NCBI RefSeq assembly: GCF_002250655.1
Contig: NZ_NOZR01000003.1
Span: 1-64,000 of the forward strand
From: Mycolicibacterium sphagni
GTDB taxonomy: Bacteria > Actinomycetota > Actinomycetes > Mycobacteriales > Mycobacteriaceae
DNA: 64,000 nt
Direction: 5' to 3'
Both the position numbers and the translations under genes were made by a program. Below the pieces are notes generated by a model. The model ran no database searches. It was given only the letters and a program-made list of their open reading frames with translations, and had not been told where the DNA came from. Shown piece by piece: positions 36,932 through 45,039 of this stretch (positions are counted from its first letter, which is position 1; the number at the start of each line of letters is the position of its first letter).

Positions 36932-37315
36932 ATGCTCGTCCGTCGTGTCGTCCTGACAGTGCTGGCCGCCGGCGCGGTCAGTGCCGTGTCGATTACGTCC
37001 GCCGGCGCCGATCCTGCGCCCGCTCCCGCGGCCGCATCCGATTGCACCGCCGCCGGCCTGTCGTCCACGATCAGCTCGGTCACCAAGAACCTGTCGGACT
37101 ACTTCGCCGTGCACCCCGAGGCCAATCAGGCTTTGATCGACGCCACCCGGCAGTCGGCGTTCTCCGCGGTCGGCGCGTTCAACACCTACTTCAATGATCA
37201 TCCGGACCAGGCCAACGACATCCGGGCCATCAAGGCGCCGCTGGTCGATTTCCAGAACCGCTGCGGCCTTCAGGTGGAGCCGGCCGAGGCCCTGGTCGTC
37301 ATCGGCGAGCTGTAG
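36932..37315 (+). CDS. Secreted hemophore-like protein
   Basis: 127 residues from ATG 36932 (AGGGAGA 6 bases upstream). A Sec signal peptide of about 28 residues ends at SAGA-DP. The mature protein is small, helical and has two cysteines (CTAAGL and RCGLQ) that could pair. The pattern SDYFAVHPEANQ... FNTYFNDHPDQANDIRAIKAPL fits the mycobacterial heme-binding/hemophore-like family related to Rv0203. Export to the cell envelope is likely. Its stop abuts the convergent IclR gene. Confidence 0.8.
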   Translation: MLVRRVVLTVLAAGAVSAVSITSAGADPAPAPAAASDCTAAGLSSTISSVTKNLSDYFAVHPEANQALIDATRQSAFSAVGAFNTYFNDHPDQANDIRAIKAPLVDFQNRCGLQVEPAEALVVIGEL

Positions 37316-38221
37316 TCACCACGGCGGCTTGGTGCCGCCCAGCTGTGCGGTGAGCGCGTCGGCGCTGGCCACCAGGCCGCGCGCATGCTTGGCGATCTCG
37401 GAATCGGTGAGCGCGCGGCCGATCTGGAGCGACACCACCATCGCCTGCCGGTGGTGGTGGTCGTAGACGGGCGCGGAGATGACGCTGACGTCGTGGCGCT
37501 GCCGCGACCCCTCGGCTTCACTACGCAGGTAGACCCGCTCGCCGATGTCCGAGATCAGCTCGCCGAGCAGCGCCCGCAGCTCGTCGGGCAGCGTGCTCGA
37601 CATGCCCGCCATCATCGCGTAGAGCCGCCGGCCGCCGGGGGTGAGGCGCTCGACGAGATAACCCGCCGTGCGGCACTCTGCGACGACGCGGTCCAGCCGC
37701 TGCGTTTCGGTGCGCAGCGGGATGGTCGGGGCCCTGCCCAGCCAGCTGTTCAGCGCGTCGTCGTCCCACAGCACGAACATCAGGCCCACTGGCGGTGCGA
37801 ACGGATAACTCTGCCCGACGCGCACTCCGACGTCGGCGCCGGGCGGTTGGACCAGTTCCAGCAGCGTGATCCGGTCGTCGATGACGGCGGCCAGCGCCGC
37901 TGTGGTGTCGAAGGTTCGCGACAGCTGGGCCAGCTCGGCGCGCGCGGCCGGGTTGACCCTTAGCGACTCCTGCGCGAGATGGCCCAGCGCGATCAGGCTG
38001 GGGCCAAGCCGGTAGGTCTTGTCGGCGGCGTCGCGAACCAGGTAGCCGGACTCGGTCAGGGTAGTGACGATGCCGAGGCACGTTGGCTTGGCCAGGTGCA
38101 GTCGACGGGCCAGCTCCGAGAGGCCGAACCGGTCCTGCGGGTGTTTGGCCAGAAAGTCCAGAATCGCCACCACGCGCTGCGTGGGGGGAGATGATCGACC
38201 TGGAGTCGACGAGTCTGGCAT
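37316..38221 (-). CDS. IclR-family transcriptional regulator
   Basis: 301 residues. The winged helix occupies about 14-75 (RVVAILDFLAKHP, LSELARRLHLAKPTCLGIVTTL) and the effector domain follows. IclR proteins bind short palindromes and respond to small acids. A candidate operator, GGTCCA-N4-TGGACC, lies 20 bases upstream of its start. The gene diverges from the KstR-controlled Rv3531c-type operon, so it may add a second layer of control there. The effector is unknown. Confidence 0.88.
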   Translation of the reverse strand: MPDSSTPGRSSPPTQRVVAILDFLAKHPQDRFGLSELARRLHLAKPTCLGIVTTLTESGYLVRDAADKTYRLGPSLIALGHLAQESLRVNPAARAELAQLSRTFDTTAALAAVIDDRITLLELVQPPGADVGVRVGQSYPFAPPVGLMFVLWDDDALNSWLGRAPTIPLRTETQRLDRVVAECRTAGYLVERLTPGGRRLYAMMAGMSSTLPDELRALLGELISDIGERVYLRSEAEGSRQRHDVSVISAPVYDHHHRQAMVVSLQIGRALTDSEIAKHARGLVASADALTAQLGGTKPPW

Positions 38222-38239
38222 TGCAAAATCCTACCTCTA

Positions 38240-38257
38240 CGGTCCACATATGGACCG
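38240..38257. promoter_or_regulatory. Palindrome upstream of the IclR gene, candidate operator
   Basis: CGGTCCA (38240-38246), CATA, TGGACCG (38251-38257): seven-base perfect arms. It is between the IclR start and the KstR operator (20 bases to the right). Position and form suit autoregulation by the IclR protein; this is inference. Confidence 0.55.
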
Positions 38258-38277
38258 GCGACTTGGTTGACTGGAAT

Positions 38278-38291
38278 TAGAACGCGTTCTA
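38278..38291. promoter_or_regulatory. KstR operator, perfect palindrome
   Basis: TAGAACGCGTTCTA is a fully symmetric KstR site, the best in the window, 54 bases upstream of the ATG at 38346. It should make the Rv3531c-Rv3530c-Rv3529c-type operon strongly KstR-repressed. Confidence 0.92.
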
Positions 38292-38345
38292 GTCTCAGTC
38301 GGAGAACGTACCAGGTCGGTCCAATATTGAAACGCGAGGCGGTCG

Positions 38346-39473
38346 ATGTACACCCAGCCACTAGTGGACGCCATTGTCGAGTCCGAACGTCTGGTTCGGG
38401 AAGCGCCGTTCATCGAAACCGAGGCTGATCTGCTGGAGGGGCTGCAGTACCTCGCGGGCTGCGTGGCGGCGTGCACGCATGTCGCCTTCGACTACGACCG
38501 TGACCATCCGTTCCTGCATTCGGGCACCGGGCCGTTCACCAAGATGGGCCTGGACAACCCGGACACCATGTACTTCGGCACCCGCGTGGTGGCCGGGCAC
38601 GAGTACGTCGTCACCGGCACGCGCGGCACCACCACCGACGTCAGCTTCCAGCTCCTCGGTGGCGAATACACCGACGAAGTCGTCCCTGACAGCGAGACGG
38701 CATTCGATGACCGCAAGCTCGACATCGCCGCCGACGGCACCTTCGAGTGGCGGTTCACCCCGGATAGCAACGCGCAGCTTGTCATTCGCGAGGTTTACAA
38801 CGACTGGTCGGCTCAGCGCGGCAACTTTGCGATCGCGCGCACCGACACCGCGGGCACCGCACCACCGGCGCTGACCACCGACCTGATCGAACGGCGCTGG
38901 GCGAGCGCGGCGAAGCAGTTGGTGCAGCGCGTCAAGACCTGGCTGCAGTTCCCGAAGTGGTTCTACGACAACCTGCCAGTCAATACGCTCACCGCGCCCC
39001 GGCTGACCCCGGGTGGGCTGGCCACTCAGTATTCATCGGTCGGGCACTACGACCTCTCACCCGATCAGGCCATCATCATCACCCTGCCGGTCACCGACGC
39101 CCCCTACCTCGGGTTCCAGCTCGGCAGCCTCTGGTACATCTCGCTGGACTACATCAACCACCAGACCTCGCTGAACGGTACTCAGGCGCAAGCTGATCCG
39201 GATGGCAAGATCCGAATCGTCGTCGCCGACCAGAGCCCCGGGGTGACCAACTGGGTCGAGACGCTGGGGCATCGCAAGGGCTACCTGCAGTTCCGCTGGC
39301 AGCGGGTCTCCCGCCAGCTGACCGAGGCCGACGGCCCCACCCTGGAGGTCGTCGATCTCGACTCGGTCGCTTCCAAACTGCCCTACTACGAGCAGAACAA
39401 GATTTCCGATGACGACTGGCGTCAGCGAATCGCGTTGCGCCAGAAACTAATTGGCAACAGGATGGTGGGATAA
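38346..39473 (+). CDS. Conserved hypothetical, DUF1214-like (Rv3531c type)
   Basis: 375 residues, the same length as I recall for Rv3531c. I recognise no catalytic motif. The C-terminal third (DAPYLGFQLGSLWYISLDY, then GVTNWVETLGHRKGYLQFRWQ) has the beta-rich look of DUF1214/DUF1254-type proteins. No signal peptide or membrane segment is visible. A perfect KstR site upstream and a tight operon with an SDR and a sulfotransferase-like gene link it to sterol metabolism. The function is not known. Confidence 0.82.
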   Translation: MYTQPLVDAIVESERLVREAPFIETEADLLEGLQYLAGCVAACTHVAFDYDRDHPFLHSGTGPFTKMGLDNPDTMYFGTRVVAGHEYVVTGTRGTTTDVSFQLLGGEYTDEVVPDSETAFDDRKLDIAADGTFEWRFTPDSNAQLVIREVYNDWSAQRGNFAIARTDTAGTAPPALTTDLIERRWASAAKQLVQRVKTWLQFPKWFYDNLPVNTLTAPRLTPGGLATQYSSVGHYDLSPDQAIIITLPVTDAPYLGFQLGSLWYISLDYINHQTSLNGTQAQADPDGKIRIVVADQSPGVTNWVETLGHRKGYLQFRWQRVSRQLTEADGPTLEVVDLDSVASKLPYYEQNKISDDDWRQRIALRQKLIGNRMVG

Positions 39474-39476
39474 CGT

Positions 39477-40259
39477 ATGGCCGGCTTGCTCGAGAACAAG
39501 GTCGTCGTAATCAGTGGCGTCGGTCCGGCGCTGGGTACGACGCTGGCGCGCCGATGTGCCGAGGAGGGTGCCGATCTGGTGCTGGCGGCGCGGACCGTCG
39601 GACGTCTCGACGATGTGGCCAAGACGGTCACCGACCTGGGCCGCCGCGCGGTGTCGGTGGGCACCGACATCACCGACGAGGGTCAGGTCGACAATCTGGT
39701 CAAGCAGACCCTGGACGCCTTCGGCAAGGTCGACGTGCTGATCAACAATGCGTTCAAGGTGCCGTCGATGAAGCCCTTCGCCAACACCACGTTCGACCAC
39801 ATCCGCGAGACGGTGGAGCTCACAGTGCTCGGTGCGCTGCGGCTCATCCAGGGCTTCACGCCGGCACTGGTCGAGGCCAAGGGGTCGGTGGTCAACGTGA
39901 ACTCGATGGTGCTGCGGCATTCCGACCCCAAGCAGGGTGCCTACAAGTTGGCCAAGGCGGCGCTCCTGTCGATGTCCCAGTCGCTGGCAAGTGAACTGGG
40001 GCCGCAGGGCATCCGGGTGAATTCCGTTCTGCCGGGCTACATCTGGGGTGGAACCCTGCAGGGTTATTTCGAACACCAGGCCAGCAAATATGGCACGACC
40101 GTCGACGAGATATACAAGGCCGCCGCGGTCAACAGCGATCTCAAACGGCTGCCCACCGAGGATGAGGTCGCCTCGGCCATCCTGTTCATGGCCAGCGATC
40201 TGTCCAATGGCATCACCGGCCAGACCCTGGACGTGAACTGCGGGGAGTATCACAACTGA
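39477..40259 (+). CDS. SDR oxidoreductase (Rv3530c type)
   Basis: 260 residues, short-chain dehydrogenase. The cofactor loop reads ISGVGPALGTTLA instead of the standard TGxxxGIG, so cofactor choice may differ. NNAF replaces NNAG and YKLAKAAL carries the YxxxK pair. The start is 3 bases after the previous stop and the end overlaps the next gene (TGATG). KstR control implies a steroid or side-chain alcohol as substrate; not assigned. Confidence 0.86.
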   Translation: MAGLLENKVVVISGVGPALGTTLARRCAEEGADLVLAARTVGRLDDVAKTVTDLGRRAVSVGTDITDEGQVDNLVKQTLDAFGKVDVLINNAFKVPSMKPFANTTFDHIRETVELTVLGALRLIQGFTPALVEAKGSVVNVNSMVLRHSDPKQGAYKLAKAALLSMSQSLASELGPQGIRVNSVLPGYIWGGTLQGYFEHQASKYGTTVDEIYKAAAVNSDLKRLPTEDEVASAILFMASDLSNGITGQTLDVNCGEYHN

Positions 40260-41398
40260 TGAGCTCCGACTTCCTTTCCGTCGAGGCGGTACGCGCCTCC
40301 GCCGTCAAGGCCACCGGCTTGGACGACTTCGGTGTCGACGATGACAACTACCGTGAAGCGCTGAGTGTGCTGCTCGAATCGTTTCGCAACGATGCGGACC
40401 TCACCGAGGTCGGCAGCAAGATGTCGCGGTTCTTCGTGCGAAATGCCTTGGTGGCCAGGCTCGTTTCCGAGGCGGCCTTCAAGCAGTATCCGCAGCACGT
40501 CGACGTCCCGATCGAGCGGCCGATTTTCGTCACCGGTCTGCCGCGCACCGGGACCACCGCGCTGCACCGGCTGTTGTGCGGCGACCCTCGGCACCAGGGA
40601 CTGGAGCTGTGGCTCGCGGAGTTCCCGCAGCCCCGTCCGCCGCGGGAAACGTGGAAGGACAACGCGGTCTTCCAGCAGCTCGACGCGCAGTTCACCAAGG
40701 CTCATGAGGAGAACCCGGATTACACGGGCTTGCACTACATGACGGCCGATGAAGTGGAGGAGTGCTGGCAGCTGCTGCGGCAGTCGCTGCACTCGGTGTC
40801 GTACGAGACGTTGGCCCACCTACCGACCTATTCGCAGTGGCTGTCCCATCAGGATTGGTCGAAATCGTATGCGCGGCACCGCAAGAACCTGCAGCTGATC
40901 GGTCTCAATGATCCCGAGAAGCGTTGGGTGCTCAAGAATCCCAGCCACCTGTTCGCACTGGACGCGGTCTTCGCCACCTACCCCGATGCGCTGATCTTGC
41001 AGTGCCATCGCCCGGCCGAGACCATCATGGCGTCGATGTGCTCGCTGTCCCAGCACACCACCGAGGGTTGGTCGAACACGTTCACGGGCGAGGTCATCGG
41101 GGCCGATTCGCTGGAGACCTGGTCGCGAGGACTGGAGCGGTTCAACATCGAACGCGCCAAGCAGAATCCGGCCCAGTTCTACGATGTGGACTACTTCGAG
41201 CTCATTCGCGAACCGATCGCCACCGTGGAGAAGATCTACAGCCACTTCGGCATCGAGATGACCGACGATGCGCGTGCGGCTATCCAGCGCACCGACGACG
41301 AGAGCAAGCAAGGGCCACGCGCGCCCAAGCACACCTACTCGCTGGCTGATTACGGTCTCACCGAAGATCAGGTCAAGGAGCGCTTCAAGGGGCTGTGA
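40259..41398 (+). CDS. Sulfotransferase-family protein (Rv3529c type)
   Basis: 379 residues. VTGLPRTGTTALHRLL near 91-106 is the 5'-phosphosulfate loop of PAPS-dependent sulfotransferases, and HRPAETIMASMCSL near 244 resembles the 3'-phosphate motif. In this cytoplasmic family the acceptor is usually a hydroxyl. Location in a KstR operon makes a sterol-related acceptor possible, which I cannot confirm; many of these proteins have no proven sulfotransfer activity. It converges with the kshA unit. Confidence 0.82.
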   Translation: MSSDFLSVEAVRASAVKATGLDDFGVDDDNYREALSVLLESFRNDADLTEVGSKMSRFFVRNALVARLVSEAAFKQYPQHVDVPIERPIFVTGLPRTGTTALHRLLCGDPRHQGLELWLAEFPQPRPPRETWKDNAVFQQLDAQFTKAHEENPDYTGLHYMTADEVEECWQLLRQSLHSVSYETLAHLPTYSQWLSHQDWSKSYARHRKNLQLIGLNDPEKRWVLKNPSHLFALDAVFATYPDALILQCHRPAETIMASMCSLSQHTTEGWSNTFTGEVIGADSLETWSRGLERFNIERAKQNPAQFYDVDYFELIREPIATVEKIYSHFGIEMTDDARAAIQRTDDESKQGPRAPKHTYSLADYGLTEDQVKERFKGL

Positions 41399-41431
41399 GC
41401 CCGGTCGATATCGACGAAATGTCGGACAGTA

Positions 41432-41899
41432 CTAGCCGTCGCCGGGGGCGGGGGCGCTGGAGTACTCCTCCAGACAGCCCTCCGCCACGGCGTGTTTGAT
41501 GCTGTCCGACAGTTTGGGGCAGGACCGGGTGCGGGCACTCGAGCCGCCCGCTTCGCGAATCTCGGTGAAGTAGGCGCAGCGCTGCTGTGCTTCGGTGCTC
41601 CACTGCACCGCGGTGTGCGCGGCGCCCAGCTTCTTCACCTTCACCGCGATATGGCAATACCGGCAGTCGATGTCGGCCAGGCCTGCTGTCAGGTAGCGCT
41701 CTTTGTCCTGGCGGGTGGCCTCGTGGATCGCGGCTGCACGCTCCGGATCTGAAGCGAAATCTGGTGCCTTGGACCAGGATCCGGGCGTGCCGTCGTCGTG
41801 CTCTTGCGGCTCGTCGTGCTCATGCACGCCGAGCAGCTGGAGCATGGACCGCGCCAGATCGTCTACGTCGGGCGTGGGATCCCCGGGGGTCATATTCAC
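41432..41899 (-). CDS. Small Cys-containing protein downstream of kshA (Rv3527 type)
   Basis: 155 residues from GTG 41899 (GTGA overlap with the kshA stop); ATG 41893 is the alternative. The N-terminal third is acidic. A CRYC motif near residue 79, CAYF near 109 and two later cysteines could bind metal or an Fe-S cluster. I recognise no named family. The translational overlap with kshA, kept at the same place as Rv3527, suggests service to the Rieske oxygenase, such as maturation or electron delivery. Confidence 0.75.
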   Translation of the reverse strand: MNMTPGDPTPDVDDLARSMLQLLGVHEHDEPQEHDDGTPGSWSKAPDFASDPERAAAIHEATRQDKERYLTAGLADIDCRYCHIAVKVKKLGAAHTAVQWSTEAQQRCAYFTEIREAGGSSARTRSCPKLSDSIKHAVAEGCLEEYSSAPAPGDG

Positions 41900-43038
41900 A
41901 CCTGGGTCGGCTGTCCTTCAGAAGCGGCCTGCTTCTTGAGGTTCTCCTGAACCTCGACCTGCCACTTCTCGTTGGCCGGGGCGGTATCGACCTCGAGCTC
42001 GAAGCGGTCGGTCATATCAGGGCTGACGTCGGCCACGTCGACGTAGAACTGCTGATACCACCGGCGCATCTGGTACACCGCGCCGTCTTCCTCGACGAGC
42101 AGCGGGTTGTCGATGCGGGTCTTGTGCTTCCAGATTTCGACGTCCTGCAGGAAGCCCTTGCTGACGCCGACGACCATGGCATCGGAGAGCTTGTCGCTCA
42201 TGGCGTCGTCCATGCCCTTGGGCTTTTCGACGATCACACCCCACTGCAGCATGAACGAGTCCTGCGACACCGGGTAGTGGCAGTTGATCAGGATCGACTC
42301 GGCCTTGTAGCCGCCGTAGTTGTTGTGCAGCCAGTTGATCATGAACGATGGCCCGAAGTACGAGGCCTCCGAGTCCAGGTGGGACTCCGTGTAGGCCGAA
42401 CCGCCCAGCGTGACGTCGGGCCGGCCGACGTTGTGCAGATACTGCGAGGCGATGTGGCCCTCGAAGACGTTCTTGAAGTACGTCGGCAGGCCGAAGTGGA
42501 TGTAAAAGAAGTGCGCCATGTCGGTGACGTTGTCGACGATCTCGCGGCAGTTGGAGCCCTCGATCAGCATCGAGTTCCACTTCCACTCGGTCCACTCGCC
42601 GCTGGTGTATTCCGGGATCTCCGGAATCCGCACCTCGGGCTGCGGTGGGTTGCCCTCATGGTCGTGCCAGACGAACAGCAACCCGTTGCGCACGTCGGTC
42701 TCCCAGGACCGGGTGCGGGCCAGCTTGGGGGTGCGCTTGGCGTAGGGCACCAGGCGGCAGCGGCCGTCGCCGCCCCAGCGCCAGTCGTGGAACGGGCACG
42801 CCAGGGTGTCGTCTTTGACGGTGCCCTGGGACAGGTCTCCGCCCATGTGACGGCAGTAGGCGTCCAGGACGTGGACCGCGCCCTCGGAGTCGGCGAAGAC
42901 CACCAGTTTCGTCCCGAATGCATCGATCGGGTGTGGCTTGCCGTCCAGGTAGTCACTGATGGGGCCCAGGCAGTGCCAGCCCCGGGCATACCGGTCTGGC
43001 AGGGTCCCGGTGTCGATCTCGCGAATGCCGGTTGTCAC
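41896..43038 (-). CDS. kshA: 3-ketosteroid 9alpha-hydroxylase oxygenase KshA
   Basis: 380 residues. The Rieske [2Fe-2S] ligands are Cys62, His64, Cys81 and His84 (YCRHMGG, CPFHDW). The mononuclear iron site is in DNVTDMAHFFYIHFG. KshA hydroxylates C9 of ring B in 3-ketosteroids; with KstD action the ring then opens. Electrons come from the reductase KshB, not encoded here. The start is GTG 43038 with GGGAGGG upstream. The KstR operator lies 30 bases further upstream. Confidence 0.95.
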   Translation of the reverse strand: MTTGIREIDTGTLPDRYARGWHCLGPISDYLDGKPHPIDAFGTKLVVFADSEGAVHVLDAYCRHMGGDLSQGTVKDDTLACPFHDWRWGGDGRCRLVPYAKRTPKLARTRSWETDVRNGLLFVWHDHEGNPPQPEVRIPEIPEYTSGEWTEWKWNSMLIEGSNCREIVDNVTDMAHFFYIHFGLPTYFKNVFEGHIASQYLHNVGRPDVTLGGSAYTESHLDSEASYFGPSFMINWLHNNYGGYKAESILINCHYPVSQDSFMLQWGVIVEKPKGMDDAMSDKLSDAMVVGVSKGFLQDVEIWKHKTRIDNPLLVEEDGAVYQMRRWYQQFYVDVADVSPDMTDRFELEVDTAPANEKWQVEVQENLKKQAASEGQPTQV

Positions 43039-43067
43039 CTCGAGCCCTCCCTAATTTCGTCTCTAAC

Positions 43068-43081
43068 TAGAACACGTTACA
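43068..43081. promoter_or_regulatory. KstR operator of kshA
   Basis: TAGAACACGTTACA matches the KstR palindrome with one change in each outer position of the right arm. It sits in the 118-base gap between kshA and the divergent carbonic-anhydrase-like gene and may serve both. Confidence 0.85.
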
Positions 43082-43156
43082 GTTTTATCGTCTGATCGCG
43101 CAATCACAGCCGCGCTAGCTGGGGATTACCCACCTGAATTGCGGTATATGTGAACG

Positions 43157-43681
43157 ATGCCGATGTATTCGTTCGAGGGCCGGTCACCCCGGGTCGATCC
43201 CACCGCGTTCGTGGCACCGACTGCCGTCCTCGTCGGAGACGTCACTGTGGAGGCCGGCGCATCTGTGTGGTTCAACGCGGTGCTGCGCGGGGATTACGCG
43301 CCGATCGTGATCCGGGAGGGCGCCAACGTGCAGGACGGATCGGTGCTGCACGCCCCGCCGGGCATTCCGGTCGACATCGGCCCCGGCGCCACGATCGCTC
43401 ACATGTGCACGATCCACGGCGCGCACGTGGGCGCCGAGGCGGTGATCGCCAACCACTGCACGGTGCTCGACGGAGTGGTGATCGGCGCCCGCAGCATGAT
43501 CGCCGCGCACTCGCTGGTGGTCGGCGGCACTCACATCCCGAATGAGGTTCTGGTGACCGGATCGCCGGCGAAGGTCAAGGGACCGATCGCCGGAACCGGC
43601 GCCGAGGTGTGGGTGAACCTCAATCCCAAGGCGTACCAAGACCTCGCCCAGCGCTATTTGTCTGGCTTCGAAGAGATTTAG
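43157..43681 (+). CDS. Gamma-carbonic-anhydrase-like hexapeptide protein (Rv3525c type)
   Basis: 174 residues of left-handed beta-helix. The repeats run from about residue 13 to 145, with AHMCTIHGAHVG and ANHCTVLDG carrying histidines where gamma-class carbonic anhydrases bind zinc or iron. Cytoplasmic trimer expected. Activity varies in this family, so hydration of CO2 is possible but not certain. It diverges from kshA and converges with the isomerase-like gene 10 bases away. Confidence 0.85.
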   Translation: MPMYSFEGRSPRVDPTAFVAPTAVLVGDVTVEAGASVWFNAVLRGDYAPIVIREGANVQDGSVLHAPPGIPVDIGPGATIAHMCTIHGAHVGAEAVIANHCTVLDGVVIGARSMIAAHSLVVGGTHIPNEVLVTGSPAKVKGPIAGTGAEVWVNLNPKAYQDLAQRYLSGFEEI

Positions 43682-43691
43682 CGAGACAGTT

Positions 43692-44093
43692 CTACAGGGG
43701 CGTCGCGCTCGCGGTTGCCTTGTCGAGCTCCCAATAGGCCCGCAGCGCAACGATCTTGCCCTGCGCGTTGACCCGGTAGGTGAACACACCCTCGGCGACC
43801 ACCCGGTAGCCGCTGGACTCGATCACGATGTGGCCGACGTTGGCTTCCTCGTCGCCGCACTGGTAGGTCTTCTCGAAGTTGAAGGTCAGCTTGCTCGGCG
43901 CGATCGCCATGTCGTAGAACTTTGCGATCGCTTCCTTGCCGCGGTGGCCCTTGCCCTCGGGGTCGAAATGCGATGGCCCGATGGGATCTTCGACGATCGC
44001 GTCATCGGCGAACACCGCCAGCCAAGCTTCTTTGTCGCGGGCTATCGCGGCTTCGCGTGAGCGACGCCCCGCCTCGTGGGCCGGCGAGCTCAT
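43692..44093 (-). CDS. Ketosteroid-isomerase-like (SnoaL/NTF2) protein
   Basis: 133 residues. VFADDAIVEDPIG (27-39) matches the motif around the catalytic aspartate of bacterial Delta5-3-ketosteroid isomerase, and GKEAIAKFYD and IVALRAYWELDK match other conserved stretches. The fold is a small alpha+beta barrel that moves the 5(6) double bond of 3-ketosteroids to 4(5). The second catalytic acid is less clear. Its location beside sterol genes supports this function, but generic SnoaL proteins share the fold. Confidence 0.72.
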   Translation of the reverse strand: MSSPAHEAGRRSREAAIARDKEAWLAVFADDAIVEDPIGPSHFDPEGKGHRGKEAIAKFYDMAIAPSKLTFNFEKTYQCGDEEANVGHIVIESSGYRVVAEGVFTYRVNAQGKIVALRAYWELDKATASATPL

Positions 44094-44160
44094 CGTACTT
44101 TTACCTCGCTCGCTCCGGTCCTCGCTCGTTCCTCGCTGCGATCCTCACTCACTCCCACCA

Positions 44161-45039
44161 TCAGTCCTGCCAGCCGGAGTGGATGTAGGTCTCGGCGAAC
44201 CGCTTCATCGCGTCGATCTTCTTGTCCACCGGGGCGTCGAAGCCGAGGCCCTCGTACACCCACGGAATGCCGATGTAGTCGGTGACACCGGCGTCGACCA
44301 GGTCGCGGTGGCCGTCGACACCGAATTTGTCGATGCACACGGCCTGGTACTCGAACGGGTCGTCGGCGCGCCCGGCCTCGGCCAGCAGTTTCTTCAGCTG
44401 GTTGATCGTCTCGGCCAGCTGGTCGCACGTCATCATCGCGCTGGTCCAGCCGTCACTGACGCGCACCGCACGCTTGAGTGCCGCATCGGTGTGTCCGCCG
44501 ACGTAGAACGGCACCGGCTTGGACGGTGCGGGGCTCATCTGCAGCCGGTCGAAATCGTAGAACTCGCCGTGGAACTCGACCATGCCGCCGGCGAGCACCA
44601 GCTTGATGACGTCGATCATCTCGTCGACGCGCTTGCCCCGCTTTGCGTAGGGCACCCCACACCACTCGAATTCCTCGGGAGCCCAGCCGATCCCGACACC
44701 GAAGCCGAACCGGTTGTTGGTCAGGTTCGCCACAGAGCCCACTTGGCGGGCCAGTAGCAGCGGATTGCGCGAACCGAGCTTCATCACGTTGGTGTAGAAA
44801 CGCACCTTCGACGTCACCGCACCCAATGCGCCCGCCAGGATCAATGGATCGACCCAGGGCGAGTTCTCATCGAACATCCGCTTGCCGTCGGCGGTGTAGG
44901 GATAGTCGACGGACTGTTTCTCGAAATAAAAGATCGAGTCGGGCAGCGCGATGTTGTCGAAGCCGAGTTCCTCGGCTGCCTTGGCGATTTCGATGAGCTG
45001 GTCGAGCGGGCTGAACGCGATGCTGACCGTGTACTGCAT
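44161..45039 (-). CDS. Luciferase-like (LLM) F420-type oxidoreductase 1
   Basis: 292 residues from ATG 45039 (TGATG overlap with ltp3); GTG 45042 is an alternative. The TIM-barrel luciferase-like features are TNNRFGFGVGIGWAPEEFEW near 107-126 and FYVGGHTDAALKRAVRVSDGW. Most mycobacterial members use F420. It is the last gene of the leftward Rv3521-ltp4-ltp3 unit and probably KstR-controlled through it. Substrate unknown. Confidence 0.85.
   Translation of the reverse strand: MQYTVSIAFSPLDQLIEIAKAAEELGFDNIALPDSIFYFEKQSVDYPYTADGKRMFDENSPWVDPLILAGALGAVTSKVRFYTNVMKLGSRNPLLLARQVGSVANLTNNRFGFGVGIGWAPEEFEWCGVPYAKRGKRVDEMIDVIKLVLAGGMVEFHGEFYDFDRLQMSPAPSKPVPFYVGGHTDAALKRAVRVSDGWTSAMMTCDQLAETINQLKKLLAEAGRADDPFEYQAVCIDKFGVDGHRDLVDAGVTDYIGIPWVYEGLGFDAPVDKKIDAMKRFAETYIHSGWQD

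Noticed and set aside
41404..41415. GTCGATATCGAC palindrome between converging genes
   Set aside because: Twelve-base palindrome with no loop and no T tract; a terminator cannot be supported.
44094..44160. CTCGCTC-rich gap
   Set aside because: Imperfect short repeats typical of mycobacterial spacers; no defined unit or period.
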